This document shows, piece after piece, positions 25,464-34,564 of a stretch of 64,000 nt of DNA. The DNA is from an uncultured Erythrobacter sp. GTDB taxonomy: Bacteria; Pseudomonadota; Alphaproteobacteria; Sphingomonadales; Sphingomonadaceae. Position 1 is the stretch's first letter. Each line of letters begins with the position of its first letter. The position numbers and the translations under genes were made by a program. The stretch lies in NCBI GenBank assembly GCA_937969505.1, contig CALBWA010000005.1, positions 1-64,000 of the forward strand, given 5' to 3'. The notes under the pieces are model-generated. The model was not told the DNA's origin. It made no database searches and saw nothing but the letters and a program-made list of their open reading frames with translations.

Positions 25464-25723
25464 AAAGAGCTACAAAGCTAGCTGCCGCCTATGGGTCATG
25501 CAATCAGTGCAGAGACGTTTGATCGGTTAAAAGCCCATAACTCCACAGATGAGTGGAGTTGTGATCGTCCTTTTCCCGATGGCGGACACGAAATGGTCAT
25601 GAAAGGCACACAATCGTGCGCTCGGCAACTGATGCGGGCGGGCAATTGACACAAACACTCACACAAGCGAATCAATTGAACTGCTTGATGTGATGGTGTG
25701 AAATTTTCGCTGAGAAGGGGGCA
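25464..25723. promoter_or_regulatory. Divergent intergenic region of the export operon, with a perfect inverted repeat
   Basis: AACTCCAC (25539-25546) and GTGGAGTT (25553-25560) form a perfect 8-bp inverted repeat with a 6-base spacer, suitable as an operator between the divergent wza-like and membrane-protein genes. A TTGACA at 25646-25651 could be a -35 element for the plus-strand gene, but the matching -10 (GAATCA at 17 bases) is poor. No other gene is seen here. Confidence 0.4.
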
Positions 25724-26326
25724 ATGTTGTTTAACGAGCCATCCGTGTTGAGTATTGTTGCGGCCACGTATTATATCGTGGTTGCGGCGGCTTGCGTGCT
25801 GGCCGGCCAAAAACCTACATGGTTGACTGGCAATGCTGTCTGGAAGATCGCTGTAATCTTTTTTCTTCTGCTGGCTGCAATGCGATTTGCGGGTGCAGAG
25901 GACTGGCTTCGCGACACTTTGCGCCATATCCTCGGCGGAGTCGGTTCAGGCGGGCAAGATCGGCTGAGCGACTTTCGCCGCGTTTTTCAGCTTCCGATGA
26001 CGTTCGCAATTGCTCTGCTCATTGTGACTGTAGCGGTTTGGCGGACGATAGTGCTGCGAAGAGGGTGGGCAAGTTATCACGACAGGCTGCGCAACTTCAC
26101 CTGGCTGGCGATGGTGGTGATGGGTGGCTTGGTTCTGCTGAGGATAGCATCGTTGCATGTTACCGATGCCTTGCTTTTTGGCGGTTTTTTTGGGCCTGTT
26201 CGCTTGAACTGGATCATTGATTTGGGCGCGAGCACTACGGTGCTGATCTGTTCTGTGCTAGCAGCACGATTGGCTGCAAGAAGCGACCGTGATCGAAACA
26301 TCTCAGTCAGCAATTATTGGCGATGA
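25724..26326 (+). CDS. Hypothetical five-helix inner membrane protein
   Basis: The 200-residue product has five likely membrane segments, near residues 8-28, 40-60, 91-112, 125-147 and 160-185, and no recognised domain. A strong purine-rich ribosome binding site (AGAAGGGGG) precedes the ATG. It is divergent from the polysaccharide export operon and its end overlaps the convergent wecB gene by 20 bases. The position suggests a surface-polysaccharide link, but no function can be assigned. Confidence 0.7.
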   Translation: MLFNEPSVLSIVAATYYIVVAAACVLAGQKPTWLTGNAVWKIAVIFFLLLAAMRFAGAEDWLRDTLRHILGGVGSGGQDRLSDFRRVFQLPMTFAIALLIVTVAVWRTIVLRRGWASYHDRLRNFTWLAMVVMGGLVLLRIASLHVTDALLFGGFFGPVRLNWIIDLGASTTVLICSVLAARLAARSDRDRNISVSNYWR

Positions 26327-27440
26327 TGCGGGCAATGCGCAGTGCTGCTTTACCATCTCCATAGGGGTTATGGGCATTGGCCATCGCGGCATAGGCCGCT
26401 GGATCATCAAGCAATTGCGACGCTGCGTCCACGATGCGAGCGCTATCTGCGCCAACGAGCATCGCTGTGCCAGCTTCAATCCCCTCTGGGCGCTCGGTCG
26501 TGTCACGCATGACCAGAACCGGTTTGCCAAGGTGGGGCGCCTCTTCCTGCAGTCCGCCACTATCAGTCAGGATCAGGCTGGCGGCCTCCAGCAAGGCGAC
26601 AAAATCAGCGCGTCCCATGGGCTCAATCAAATGGACATTCGCGCAATCAGCCAGCGCCTCGCGCATGGGCTGACATACGTGTGGATTGGGGTGGAGCGGA
26701 TATATGATGGCGACATCGCCGCGCCCTGCCAATTGTCGCAGAGCATCCGCAATCTGGGTCATGCCTAGACCAAAATTCTCCCGCCTATGCGCAGTGACAG
26801 CGATAATGCGGTAATCATTTGTCTTGTCGCGCACCGCGGAAAATCGGGATGCGAGTTCAGGATGATCTAACAGTTTCTGCTGCGCAGCTTGAAGGGCATC
26901 AATAGCTGTGTTTCCAGTCACATGCACGCGATCAGCTGCAATGTTCTCGTCCAGTAAAGCTTGTGCGGCACGTTGTGTAGGGGCAAAATGCATGTCTGCG
27001 ATCACTGCTGATAACCTGCGATTTCCCTCTTCCGGCCAAGGCGCATAAATGTCACCACTGCGTAGACCTGCTTCGATATGCGCCACCGGGATTTGTCTGA
27101 AATAGCAAGCCTGCGCGACCATTGTGCTCGTCAGCGTGTCGCCGTGAATAACGACGCGATCAGGCGTTTCGGTGTCGATCACAGCGCTGAAACCAGTCAG
27201 GATGCGTGCTGCCAGATGCTCAAGGCTTTGACTCTCTTGCATCAGATCAAGATCGACATCGGGGATAAGGTCTTCGTCAGCCAGAATCTGGTCAAGCAGG
27301 CCACGATGTTGAGCAGTGACAGCGATACGGACATCAAGCGTGCCGAATGCCTTGAGCGCCTTGATTACCGGGATCATCTTGATGGCCTCGGGCCGAGTGC
27401 CAAAGCACAGCAGGACCTTTGCCCGAGCACGTTGCATCAA
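26307..27440 (-). CDS. wecB: UDP-N-acetylglucosamine 2-epimerase (non-hydrolysing)
   Basis: The 377-residue protein begins VLLCFGTRPEAIKMIPVIKAL, the signature start of WecB/MnaA enzymes. HIEAGLRSGD, VTAHRRENFG and LTDSGGLQEEAP are the substrate-binding and catalytic blocks of the family. It interconverts UDP-GlcNAc and UDP-ManNAc in the cytoplasm. It overlaps the GT4 gene upstream by four bases. The usual partner WecC was not found; the nearby dehydrogenase is of the AlgD type. Confidence 0.92.
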   Translation of the reverse strand: MMQRARAKVLLCFGTRPEAIKMIPVIKALKAFGTLDVRIAVTAQHRGLLDQILADEDLIPDVDLDLMQESQSLEHLAARILTGFSAVIDTETPDRVVIHGDTLTSTMVAQACYFRQIPVAHIEAGLRSGDIYAPWPEEGNRRLSAVIADMHFAPTQRAAQALLDENIAADRVHVTGNTAIDALQAAQQKLLDHPELASRFSAVRDKTNDYRIIAVTAHRRENFGLGMTQIADALRQLAGRGDVAIIYPLHPNPHVCQPMREALADCANVHLIEPMGRADFVALLEAASLILTDSGGLQEEAPHLGKPVLVMRDTTERPEGIEAGTAMLVGADSARIVDAASQLLDDPAAYAAMANAHNPYGDGKAALRIARIIANNC

Positions 27441-28690
27441 TCGTTCAACGCCTGATTGTAAGCTTCAAGCAGGGGTTCGATCTGATGCGACCAACCCAGC
27501 TGAGTTGTTACCCGTTCGAAGCCGGCCAGGCCCATAGTTGCCCGCGTCTCCGGATCATCAATCAATTGCACGATCTTGGCGGCGAGATCGACCGGGTCGT
27601 TAGGCTTTGCATACAGTGATGAGTCGCCAGCTGAAAATCGCCCTTCAGTCACCTCGAACTGTACCATCGGCTTGGAAAAAGCCATATATTCCATGACCTT
27701 GTTCATGGTAGATTTGTCGTTCATTGGATTGACCCGGTCCGGGTTGACCCCCAGATCCATGGTTGAAAGCACGCCGAACAAGACTTCGTCAGGCGCGCGA
27801 CCGGTAAATGTAATATAATCGCTCAGCGACCGCTCCCGGACACGGTCTTGCAGCATTCCGAGCGAGGGGCCACCTCCGACCAGAACGAACTGAATATCGT
27901 GGCGTTGGTGATTTTCCACGATATGGCCGACAGCATCAATCAGCAGATCGATACCTTCTTGTGCGCCCATCACCCCGACATAGCCGACCATATGTTCCCG
28001 CCCATTTTTCCATTCAGGTTCGGCCGGGACCGGCTTTAACCGGCTGAGGTCAGGGCCAGACCGGACCACATGCACCCGGTTGGCATCCATGCCTCCGCGC
28101 TGGATCGCGATATCCCGATAGCTCTCGTTAGTGGCAATCGAGACATGGGCAGTGCGAAAGGTGAGCAATTCCAACCATACCATCAACGACCAGAAGAAAC
28201 CTCGCTTGCCAAATTTCGCTTCGTACAATTCCGGATTGATATCGTGGTGGTCAAATATGAATTTCGCGCCGAGCATCTGGAACGGCAAAGCCACCAGAAA
28301 GATGAGATCAGGCGGGTTGCAGCCATGGATCACATCGAATTTTTTCTTGCGGTAAATGCGCCACGCCAGCCGCATCTCCCACCACAAAGCTGCTCCGTAT
28401 TCCGCCACAAAGCCGAGCGCGCCACTGGCCTCCAGCGGCAGGGGATGGCGATGGATATCAATTCCTTCGATCTGCTCGAAGCGCGCTTCATACCCTTTGC
28501 CTGTGGGACAGATGATCGACACATCCGCACCAGCGGCACGCAGCGTGCGCGCTTCCTGCCAGACCCGACGATCGAATGGCAGCGGCAAGTTTTCGACGAT
28601 CATCAACACATGCCTTCCTGCAAGTGGCTGGTCGTCAATCGTGCTGGCGATATCCTTTTGCTCGGGGCTGGGATCCATGACGTCGGTCAA
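27437..28690 (-). CDS. Family 4 glycosyltransferase (WbuB-like)
   Basis: The 417-residue GT-B enzyme opens with GRHVLMIVENLPLPFDRRVWQEA. The C-terminal domain has HMVGYVGVMGAQEGIDLLIDA, then FVLVGGGPSLGMLQ, and the conserved acidic region PMNDKSTMNKVMEYMAFSKP in place of the usual EGxPxxxxEAMA. Such enzymes transfer HexNAc or related sugars to the lipid carrier intermediate. It is coupled by four-base overlaps to the dehydrogenase upstream and WecB downstream. Confidence 0.88.
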   Translation of the reverse strand: MTDVMDPSPEQKDIASTIDDQPLAGRHVLMIVENLPLPFDRRVWQEARTLRAAGADVSIICPTGKGYEARFEQIEGIDIHRHPLPLEASGALGFVAEYGAALWWEMRLAWRIYRKKKFDVIHGCNPPDLIFLVALPFQMLGAKFIFDHHDINPELYEAKFGKRGFFWSLMVWLELLTFRTAHVSIATNESYRDIAIQRGGMDANRVHVVRSGPDLSRLKPVPAEPEWKNGREHMVGYVGVMGAQEGIDLLIDAVGHIVENHQRHDIQFVLVGGGPSLGMLQDRVRERSLSDYITFTGRAPDEVLFGVLSTMDLGVNPDRVNPMNDKSTMNKVMEYMAFSKPMVQFEVTEGRFSAGDSSLYAKPNDPVDLAAKIVQLIDDPETRATMGLAGFERVTTQLGWSHQIEPLLEAYNQALND

Positions 28691-29952
28691 TCCATCACAC
28701 TCAGATCGAAGAAGTTTCCGGGATCTATCGTCAGATCATCAATCAGGCGATTGGTAGCGATGATCCTGTCGTAATCATTGCTTTGCGCAGCAGATTTGCT
28801 GACCAGCAGATCATCCATTGCCGGCAACACGGCCCGGGCATATCCCAAATTCTGGCCAATCAAGTTTTCAGGCCGGATTTGCGGGTCATAGACATCAACA
28901 TCAAAACCCGCATCCAGCATCCGACGAACCAGATCGACCGCCGGGCTTTCGCGCAGATCATCGGTTTCCGGCTTGAACGCCAAACCGACGACGAGAACCC
29001 GCGCACCAGGTTTCAATCCCGCGCTGGCAAGTTGGAACTGGTGATGCTTATGCGCTTCATTGCTGCGGATAAGAGCGTCGAGCATATGCGTCTGCGTTCC
29101 GATATCGGACGACAAATGCTGCAAGGCGCGCACATCCTTGGGCAGGCATGACCCGCCAAATGCGCCCCCCGGCCGCAAATAATGGGGCGAAATGTTGAGC
29201 GTGGTATCGGAAAGGAATATCTCGCTGACGGTGGCAGACGACAAGCCCAGTTGCTGACAGATACGGCCGATTTCATTGGCGAAGGACACTTTGGCCGCAT
29301 GCCAGCTGTTGTCGACAAACTTGGTCATTTCAGCTTCGCCAAATTGTGTGGCAAAGCGCGGCGCATCGATACCCTCATAAAGCGTGTTCATAGCCGCACT
29401 GGCTTGTCCATCCCGCGTACCGGTAACAATGCGGGGCGGATTGAAATAATCGGCAATAGCGCAGGCTTCGCGCAGAAATTCAGGATTGTACACCAGTTCG
29501 ATAAGGTCCTGCGCCTGTTCGCCCAGTTCCGCCTCGAGCAAGGGCGCGATGATCTTCTCGCAACTGCCTGGCCTCATGGTCGAACGGTAGACGAGCGTGA
29601 GTGGATCGCACCGGTCGGCGGGAAAGCCGCTTGCAATCGCACGCGTCACATCGATAATATGGCGCATGTCATGCGCGCCATCGCTGTTGCTGGGCGTGCC
29701 GACGCACACCATGGCCATGTCTGCATTACGCAGCGCTACTTTCACATCGTCAGATGCGCTCAACAACCCATTTTCAGCCCCTGTGGCAATCAGTGCCTCC
29801 AACCCGGGTTCGTGCACCGGCGAGCGACCATCATTCAGCGCATCAATTTTGGCCTGATTGATGTCGACGCCCACCACGTGATGCCCCTGACTGACGAGGC
29901 ACCCTGCCGCAGTGCAGCCAACATAACCGAGGCCAAAAATGGCGATTTTCAC
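28687..29952 (-). CDS. GDP-mannose 6-dehydrogenase (AlgD-like nucleotide-sugar dehydrogenase)
   Basis: The GTG at 29952 was chosen because GAGGAG lies 6 bases upstream and the product then begins VKIAIFGLGYVGC, exactly where AlgD starts; an upstream ATG adds 18 unlikely residues. The 421-residue protein has the NAD-binding fold, a VGVDIN acid and the catalytic-Cys block FGGSCLPKDVRAL preceded by NISPHYLRPGGA, closer to AlgD than to Ugd or WecC. It would make GDP-mannuronate for the polysaccharide. It is first in the operon with the GT4 and wecB genes. Confidence 0.85.
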   Translation of the reverse strand: MKIAIFGLGYVGCTAAGCLVSQGHHVVGVDINQAKIDALNDGRSPVHEPGLEALIATGAENGLLSASDDVKVALRNADMAMVCVGTPSNSDGAHDMRHIIDVTRAIASGFPADRCDPLTLVYRSTMRPGSCEKIIAPLLEAELGEQAQDLIELVYNPEFLREACAIADYFNPPRIVTGTRDGQASAAMNTLYEGIDAPRFATQFGEAEMTKFVDNSWHAAKVSFANEIGRICQQLGLSSATVSEIFLSDTTLNISPHYLRPGGAFGGSCLPKDVRALQHLSSDIGTQTHMLDALIRSNEAHKHHQFQLASAGLKPGARVLVVGLAFKPETDDLRESPAVDLVRRMLDAGFDVDVYDPQIRPENLIGQNLGYARAVLPAMDDLLVSKSAAQSNDYDRIIATNRLIDDLTIDPGNFFDLSVMD

Positions 29953-30164
29953 GTCTCGCTCCTCATCCGGCTCGCTGGCACTTGCCAAACAGCTAGCCTT
30001 ATTCACATTTTACGCAATTGCGAGCCTTGGCCGGAATGACAATGCTGTAACCCGTGCAAAAAGGCAGACGTTCGTGATTCCGCTGCTCTGCTGAACATTT
30101 CAGCCGGGGTTGCCAGCAATGCTGCCTACCGCCATGCAGATGTCCAAGTTTGGGAGAGTAAATA

Positions 30165-31253
30165 GTGACGCAAGCAACTGGTCCCCTGACTGGACTGAGA
30201 GTGGTCGAATTTGTCGGCATTGGCCCTGGCCCGCATGCCACTATGTTGCTGGCCGACCTTGGGGCACAAGTCGTGCGCATTGAACGCCATGGGGCCAATA
30301 CTCTCAACCCGGTGGTCGAACGGGCGCGGCACCGGGTCGCGGTGGACATTCGCAGCGATGAAGGGCGCGAATTCTGCATCAAAGCAATCAGCAAGGCTGA
30401 TGTGGTGATTGAAGGCTTCCGTCCCGGTGTGATGGAACGGCTTGGCCTTGGCCCTGATGTTTTGTGCAACGAGAACCCGCGCCTGATCTATGCTCGGATG
30501 ACCGGTTGGGGACAGGACGGGCCACTGGCCAAGGCTGCTGGGCACGATATCAATTACATTGCCATCACCGGTGCGCTGGATGCTGTGGGCAAGACCGGGC
30601 AAACAGCAACGCCGCCGCAGAACTTGGTCGGCGATTTTGGCGGCGGGTCCATGTATTGCGCAGTCGGCATTTTGGCCGCGCTGTTTGAACGCGAACGCAG
30701 CGGCAAGGGTCAGGTGGTGGATGCTGCCATCGTCGATGGTGCGACCAGCCTGATGAGCTTTTTCTTCGGAGCGCGTCACTTGCCGCATTTGTCGACCGAT
30801 CGCGGCAAAGGCATCCTTGGCGGTGCTGCGCATTTCTATCGCTGTTACGAATGCGCGGACGGGCGAGAAATCTCTGTTGGAGCGATCGAGCCCCAATTCT
30901 ATGCCGAATTGCTGGAAAAGGCCGGCGCGCCTGCGGAATTGTCACAAGGACAACAGGATCCGGGCAATTTCGAGGATTACACGCAGAAGTTTGCCGAGTT
31001 GTTCAAGACCAAGACAGCAGACGAATGGTGCGCCATATTGGAAGGCTCCGACGCCTGCTTCGCCCCGGTTCTGCCAGTGGATGAAGCCCGCCACCATCCC
31101 CATCTGAAGGCTCGCGGATCGTACGAGGAACGTGACGGCGTTTGGCACACAGCCCCAGCACCACGTTTTAGCCGGACCCCTGGCAGCATTCGTGAAAGCG
31201 ACATGGACGGCAGCGATGTTGTCTACCAATGGTTGGCTGGCGGGACACAATAA
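30165..31253 (+). CDS. Alpha-methylacyl-CoA racemase / CoA-transferase family III protein
   Basis: The 362-residue product begins GLRVVEFVGIGPGPHATMLLADLGA, the hallmark of the CaiB/AMACR fold. GHDINYIAITGAL and GDFGGGSMY supply the His and Asp that act as acid and base in racemases of this family. It probably epimerises 2-methylacyl-CoA during branched-chain or sterol side-chain breakdown. The GTG start has GGGAG about 8 bases upstream. The MaoC-type dehydratase gene follows after 13 bases, so the two likely form an acyl-CoA operon. Confidence 0.88.
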   Translation: MTQATGPLTGLRVVEFVGIGPGPHATMLLADLGAQVVRIERHGANTLNPVVERARHRVAVDIRSDEGREFCIKAISKADVVIEGFRPGVMERLGLGPDVLCNENPRLIYARMTGWGQDGPLAKAAGHDINYIAITGALDAVGKTGQTATPPQNLVGDFGGGSMYCAVGILAALFERERSGKGQVVDAAIVDGATSLMSFFFGARHLPHLSTDRGKGILGGAAHFYRCYECADGREISVGAIEPQFYAELLEKAGAPAELSQGQQDPGNFEDYTQKFAELFKTKTADEWCAILEGSDACFAPVLPVDEARHHPHLKARGSYEERDGVWHTAPAPRFSRTPGSIRESDMDGSDVVYQWLAGGTQ

Positions 31254-31266
31254 GGGAGCGACCCTC

Positions 31267-31719
31267 ATGGCGGGAAAATTCTTTGACGAATGGGCCATCG
31301 GCGATGTGATCGAGCACGAGATTCGCAGGACCGTGACCGAAACCGATAATCTGCTGTTCTCGACAATGACTCACAATCCGCAGCCGCTGCATATCGATGC
31401 AGAGGCTGCCAAGGTCAGCGGCTTTGGACAGATTTTGGTCAACTCGACCTTCACCTTTTCGCTTCTGGTTGGCTTGTCTGTGGGAGACACGACGCTGGGA
31501 ACGCTGGTGGCCAATCTGGGCTTTGATAAGGTCAAGACGCCGAATCCGGTTTTCATTGGCGATACCTTGCGTGCACGCAGTAAAGTCAAAGCGCTGCGCG
31601 ACAGTGGCTCGCGGCCAGAGGCGGGCATCGTGACTTTCACACACGAAATGCTGAACCAGCGCGACGAAGTTGTTTGTGTGTGCGAGCGTTCCGCCTTGCT
31701 CAACCGCACGCCAGCCTGA
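31267..31719 (+). CDS. MaoC-family dehydratase (hot-dog fold)
   Basis: The 150-residue product has the R-hydratase layout: KFFDEWAIGDVIEHEIRRTVTETD, then PQPLHIDAEAAK and a VNSTFTFSLLVGLS helix. The expected catalytic Asp/His pair is represented by LLFSTMTHNPQPLHID. Members hydrate enoyl-CoA or related thioesters. GGGAG lies upstream of the ATG at 31267. Its pairing with the racemase-like gene fits a fatty or branched acyl-CoA pathway. Confidence 0.87.
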   Translation: MAGKFFDEWAIGDVIEHEIRRTVTETDNLLFSTMTHNPQPLHIDAEAAKVSGFGQILVNSTFTFSLLVGLSVGDTTLGTLVANLGFDKVKTPNPVFIGDTLRARSKVKALRDSGSRPEAGIVTFTHEMLNQRDEVVCVCERSALLNRTPA

Positions 31720-31802
31720 CCCCTCCTGTCAGACCTTGGCTTGACCCTGCCGCGTTTTGTGGAGCACAAAAGGCACAACGATAAATGGGAGAGGGACGGG
31801 AT

Positions 31803-33746
31803 ATGCGGCTTCAAACGGCGCGATCATGCGTGTCTGCGGTTGTTGCTGTGGCTCTGGCGACGACGTTGGCAGCATGCAATCAGCCAGTGTCGGACAACCA
31901 GAGCGGCGACGGCGAAGATACGATCGAGCTCGCCGAATTTCCCGACCGGCCCTATTGGGGCGATACCCATCTCCACACAGACAATTCGGTCGATGCCTTT
32001 GGCTTCGGGGTTCGCCTCGGGCCCGAAGCCGCCTTGCGATTTGCCCGTGGAGAAGAAGTGACTGCGACCACCGGGGGTAAGGCGCAGCTTGCGCGCCCTC
32101 TCGATTTTTTGGTCATCGCGGACCATTCCGATGGTCTGGGCGCTACACGTCGACTGTATGATGCGCCGCGGCTGGGCATCGTTGCCATGGGTGATGACAC
32201 GCTGCTGCGCTGGTATGACATGATGCATGAAAGTCCCGAGCAGTCGCAGTTGGCGATTGCTGAACTGATTACGGCGGCAGGCGAGGGCAACCTGCCAGAG
32301 GCTCTGGCCGATCCGGAGCGCCAGGCTGATGCGACTAAGGACATCTGGGGGACTCATCTAACCACGCTGGATCAGTTCAACGAGCCTGGAGTCTTCACTG
32401 CATTTGCCGGGTTCGAATACACATTGATGCCTGATGGAAACAATCTGCATCGGGTGGTGATGTTTCGTGACGGCAGCGACCGGACCTTGCAAGTGTTGCC
32501 CTATCCCGGACTGACCACATCGCCCGAGGGATTGTGGGATTACATGGCGGATTACGCGCAGAAAACCGGTGGACAGGCGCTCGCCATTCCGCACAATTCC
32601 AACCTTTCGAACGGGCTGATGTTTGAAACGACCATGCCTGATGGCAGCCCCATGACTGCCGACTATGCGCGCAAGCGCGCAGGGGCCGAGCCCGTGGTGG
32701 AAGTGACCCAGATCAAGGGCGACAGCGAAACACATAGCTTCCTGTCTCCCAATGACGAATTTGCAGGCTTTGGCGATATGGGGTGGGAGCTTGGCAATTT
32801 GCCACTCAGCCGCAAGACGACCGATGATATGTTGGCCGGAAATTATATCCGCGAGGCCTTGAAGCGCGGGATTTCGCTGGAGCAACGGCTGGGGGTCAAC
32901 CCCTACGCCTTCGGCATGATCGGCTCGACCGACAGCCACACGTCGCTGGCGACCGGGGATGAAGATAATTTCTGGGGCAAGCATACCGGCAATGAACAGG
33001 CCAATCAGCAGCGCGCTCTGCAACCCCAGAATCTGGGCACGCGGGTGGGCCGGTTCGGATGGCATTATCTGGCCGGCGGGTACGCTGCGGCTTGGGCCAG
33101 AAGCAACACTCGGGCCGAGATTTTCGATGCTTTCAAACGTCGCGAAGTCTATGCCACAACCGGTCCGCGGATGACGGTCCGCATGTTTGGCGGGTTTGAT
33201 TTTTCCGAGGCTGACTGGGACGAGGATTGGGTCCGCGCCGGCTATGGTCGGGGTGTCCCGATGGGCGGCACGCTGGAGGATCGCGGCGCTGTTCCGACCT
33301 TCATGATTTCAGCGCGTAAGGACCCTGATGGGGCCAATCTCGACCGTGTTCAGATGATAAAGGGCTGGGTTGACGACAGCGGAAACGCTCAAGAGACGAT
33401 CTACGAGATTGCTTGGGCAGATAGTGATAATCGAAAGCTGGCAGGTGGTAAATTGCCGCCAATTGGCGACACTGTTGACCGGGCAAAGGCAACTTACACC
33501 AACAGCATCGGCGCAGCTGAATTGCGAACGGTCTGGAGCGATCCGGACTATCGTGAAGGGCAAAACGCATTCTACTATCTGCGTGTTATGGAGATACCGA
33601 CACCGCGCTGGCCGCTGTTCGATGCGGTTCGCTTTGGGATAACATTGTCGGATGATGCAATGCAGGATGCCGTCGCTCAGGAGAGGGCCTACACTTCCCC
33701 GATCTGGCTGCGCGCTGCACCTCCCGCGATTATGGAGAAGCCGTGA
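31803..33746 (+). CDS. DUF3604 domain lipoprotein
   Basis: The 647-residue protein starts at the ATG at 31803 behind a GGGACGGG purine run. It has a lipoprotein signal ending LAACNQ. The DUF3604 domain carries PHP-like metal-binding blocks: YWGDTHLHTDNS near residue 55, VIADHSDGLG near 105 and MIGSTDSHTSL near 378. The biochemical function of the family is not established; a metal-dependent hydrolase is inferred from the His/Asp pattern. The stop overlaps the next start (GTGA), joining it to a PPIase and a HupE/UreJ protein. Confidence 0.85.
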   Translation: MRLQTARSCVSAVVAVALATTLAACNQPVSDNQSGDGEDTIELAEFPDRPYWGDTHLHTDNSVDAFGFGVRLGPEAALRFARGEEVTATTGGKAQLARPLDFLVIADHSDGLGATRRLYDAPRLGIVAMGDDTLLRWYDMMHESPEQSQLAIAELITAAGEGNLPEALADPERQADATKDIWGTHLTTLDQFNEPGVFTAFAGFEYTLMPDGNNLHRVVMFRDGSDRTLQVLPYPGLTTSPEGLWDYMADYAQKTGGQALAIPHNSNLSNGLMFETTMPDGSPMTADYARKRAGAEPVVEVTQIKGDSETHSFLSPNDEFAGFGDMGWELGNLPLSRKTTDDMLAGNYIREALKRGISLEQRLGVNPYAFGMIGSTDSHTSLATGDEDNFWGKHTGNEQANQQRALQPQNLGTRVGRFGWHYLAGGYAAAWARSNTRAEIFDAFKRREVYATTGPRMTVRMFGGFDFSEADWDEDWVRAGYGRGVPMGGTLEDRGAVPTFMISARKDPDGANLDRVQMIKGWVDDSGNAQETIYEIAWADSDNRKLAGGKLPPIGDTVDRAKATYTNSIGAAELRTVWSDPDYREGQNAFYYLRVMEIPTPRWPLFDAVRFGITLSDDAMQDAVAQERAYTSPIWLRAAPPAIMEKP

Positions 33747-34564
33747 GTTTGCCGGATTGGGCACGCAGGCTGGCGCGCGAACCGCTGGTCCATTTCCTGA
33801 TTGGCGGCGCGGCGCTGTTCGGCTGGTTTGTCTGGCAGGGCGGTGAGGCTGACCCGGCAGGCCGGTCTATCACGATGAATCGGGATGAAGTGGCTGGAAT
33901 TGCAGCGGGTTTTGCCCAGCAGACGGGCCGGGCACCCACCGATCAGGAGCTGGATAGGCTGATTGACGCTGCGGTTCGCGAAGAGGTGCTGTATCGCGAA
34001 GCTTTGCGCCTGGGTCTGGATCAGGATGATGCGGTGGTACGCCGCCGCCTCGCCCAGAAAATGGATTTGATTGCCGGGGCTAGCGCGCAGCTGGCCATCC
34101 CGAGCGAGACTGATTTACAGGGTTGGCTGGAGGCGCATCCGGCGCGGTTTTCTGAGCAGGCAGCCTATACATTTGACCAGATTTTTTTCGCTGAGAGATC
34201 ACCGGCAGACCTGGCACTTCAATCGCAAGACCTCGCAGCAAAACTCGAGACCTCGGCCAAAAACAGAGACATTCCCGCGCGCGTTTCAGCGATGACTGAA
34301 AGAGAATTATCGGCCCGTTTCGGCCAACAATTTTTGGCCGAGCTCGAACACCTCGCGGTGAGCGAGGAATGGCAAGGGCCGATCCCATCAGGCCTGGGCT
34401 GGCATCTGGTGAAATTGACAAAGGTCTCGCCCGGAAAGTTGCCCGCGCTTAACGACGTTCGGCAACAGGTCGAAGACGATTGGCGTTTGAACACTTCTGC
34501 CGAGCGAAAGGCGCAGGCCTATCAGACGCTGCGTGATGCCTATTCGATCGAGATCGATCGGTGA
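33743..34564 (+). CDS. Membrane-anchored parvulin-type peptidyl-prolyl isomerase
   Basis: The 273-residue product has an N-terminal membrane helix (VHFLIGGAALFGWFVWQG), a SurA/PrsA-like helical region (DQELDRLIDAAVREEVLYREALRLGLDQ) and a C-terminal domain (AYTFDQIFF to GWHLVKLTKV) that looks like a divergent parvulin fold. It would act in the periplasm as a folding helper. GTGA overlaps on both sides place it between the DUF3604 lipoprotein and the HupE/UreJ gene, which suggests it helps fold or insert those partners. Confidence 0.8.
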   Translation: MSLPDWARRLAREPLVHFLIGGAALFGWFVWQGGEADPAGRSITMNRDEVAGIAAGFAQQTGRAPTDQELDRLIDAAVREEVLYREALRLGLDQDDAVVRRRLAQKMDLIAGASAQLAIPSETDLQGWLEAHPARFSEQAAYTFDQIFFAERSPADLALQSQDLAAKLETSAKNRDIPARVSAMTERELSARFGQQFLAELEHLAVSEEWQGPIPSGLGWHLVKLTKVSPGKLPALNDVRQQVEDDWRLNTSAERKAQAYQTLRDAYSIEIDR

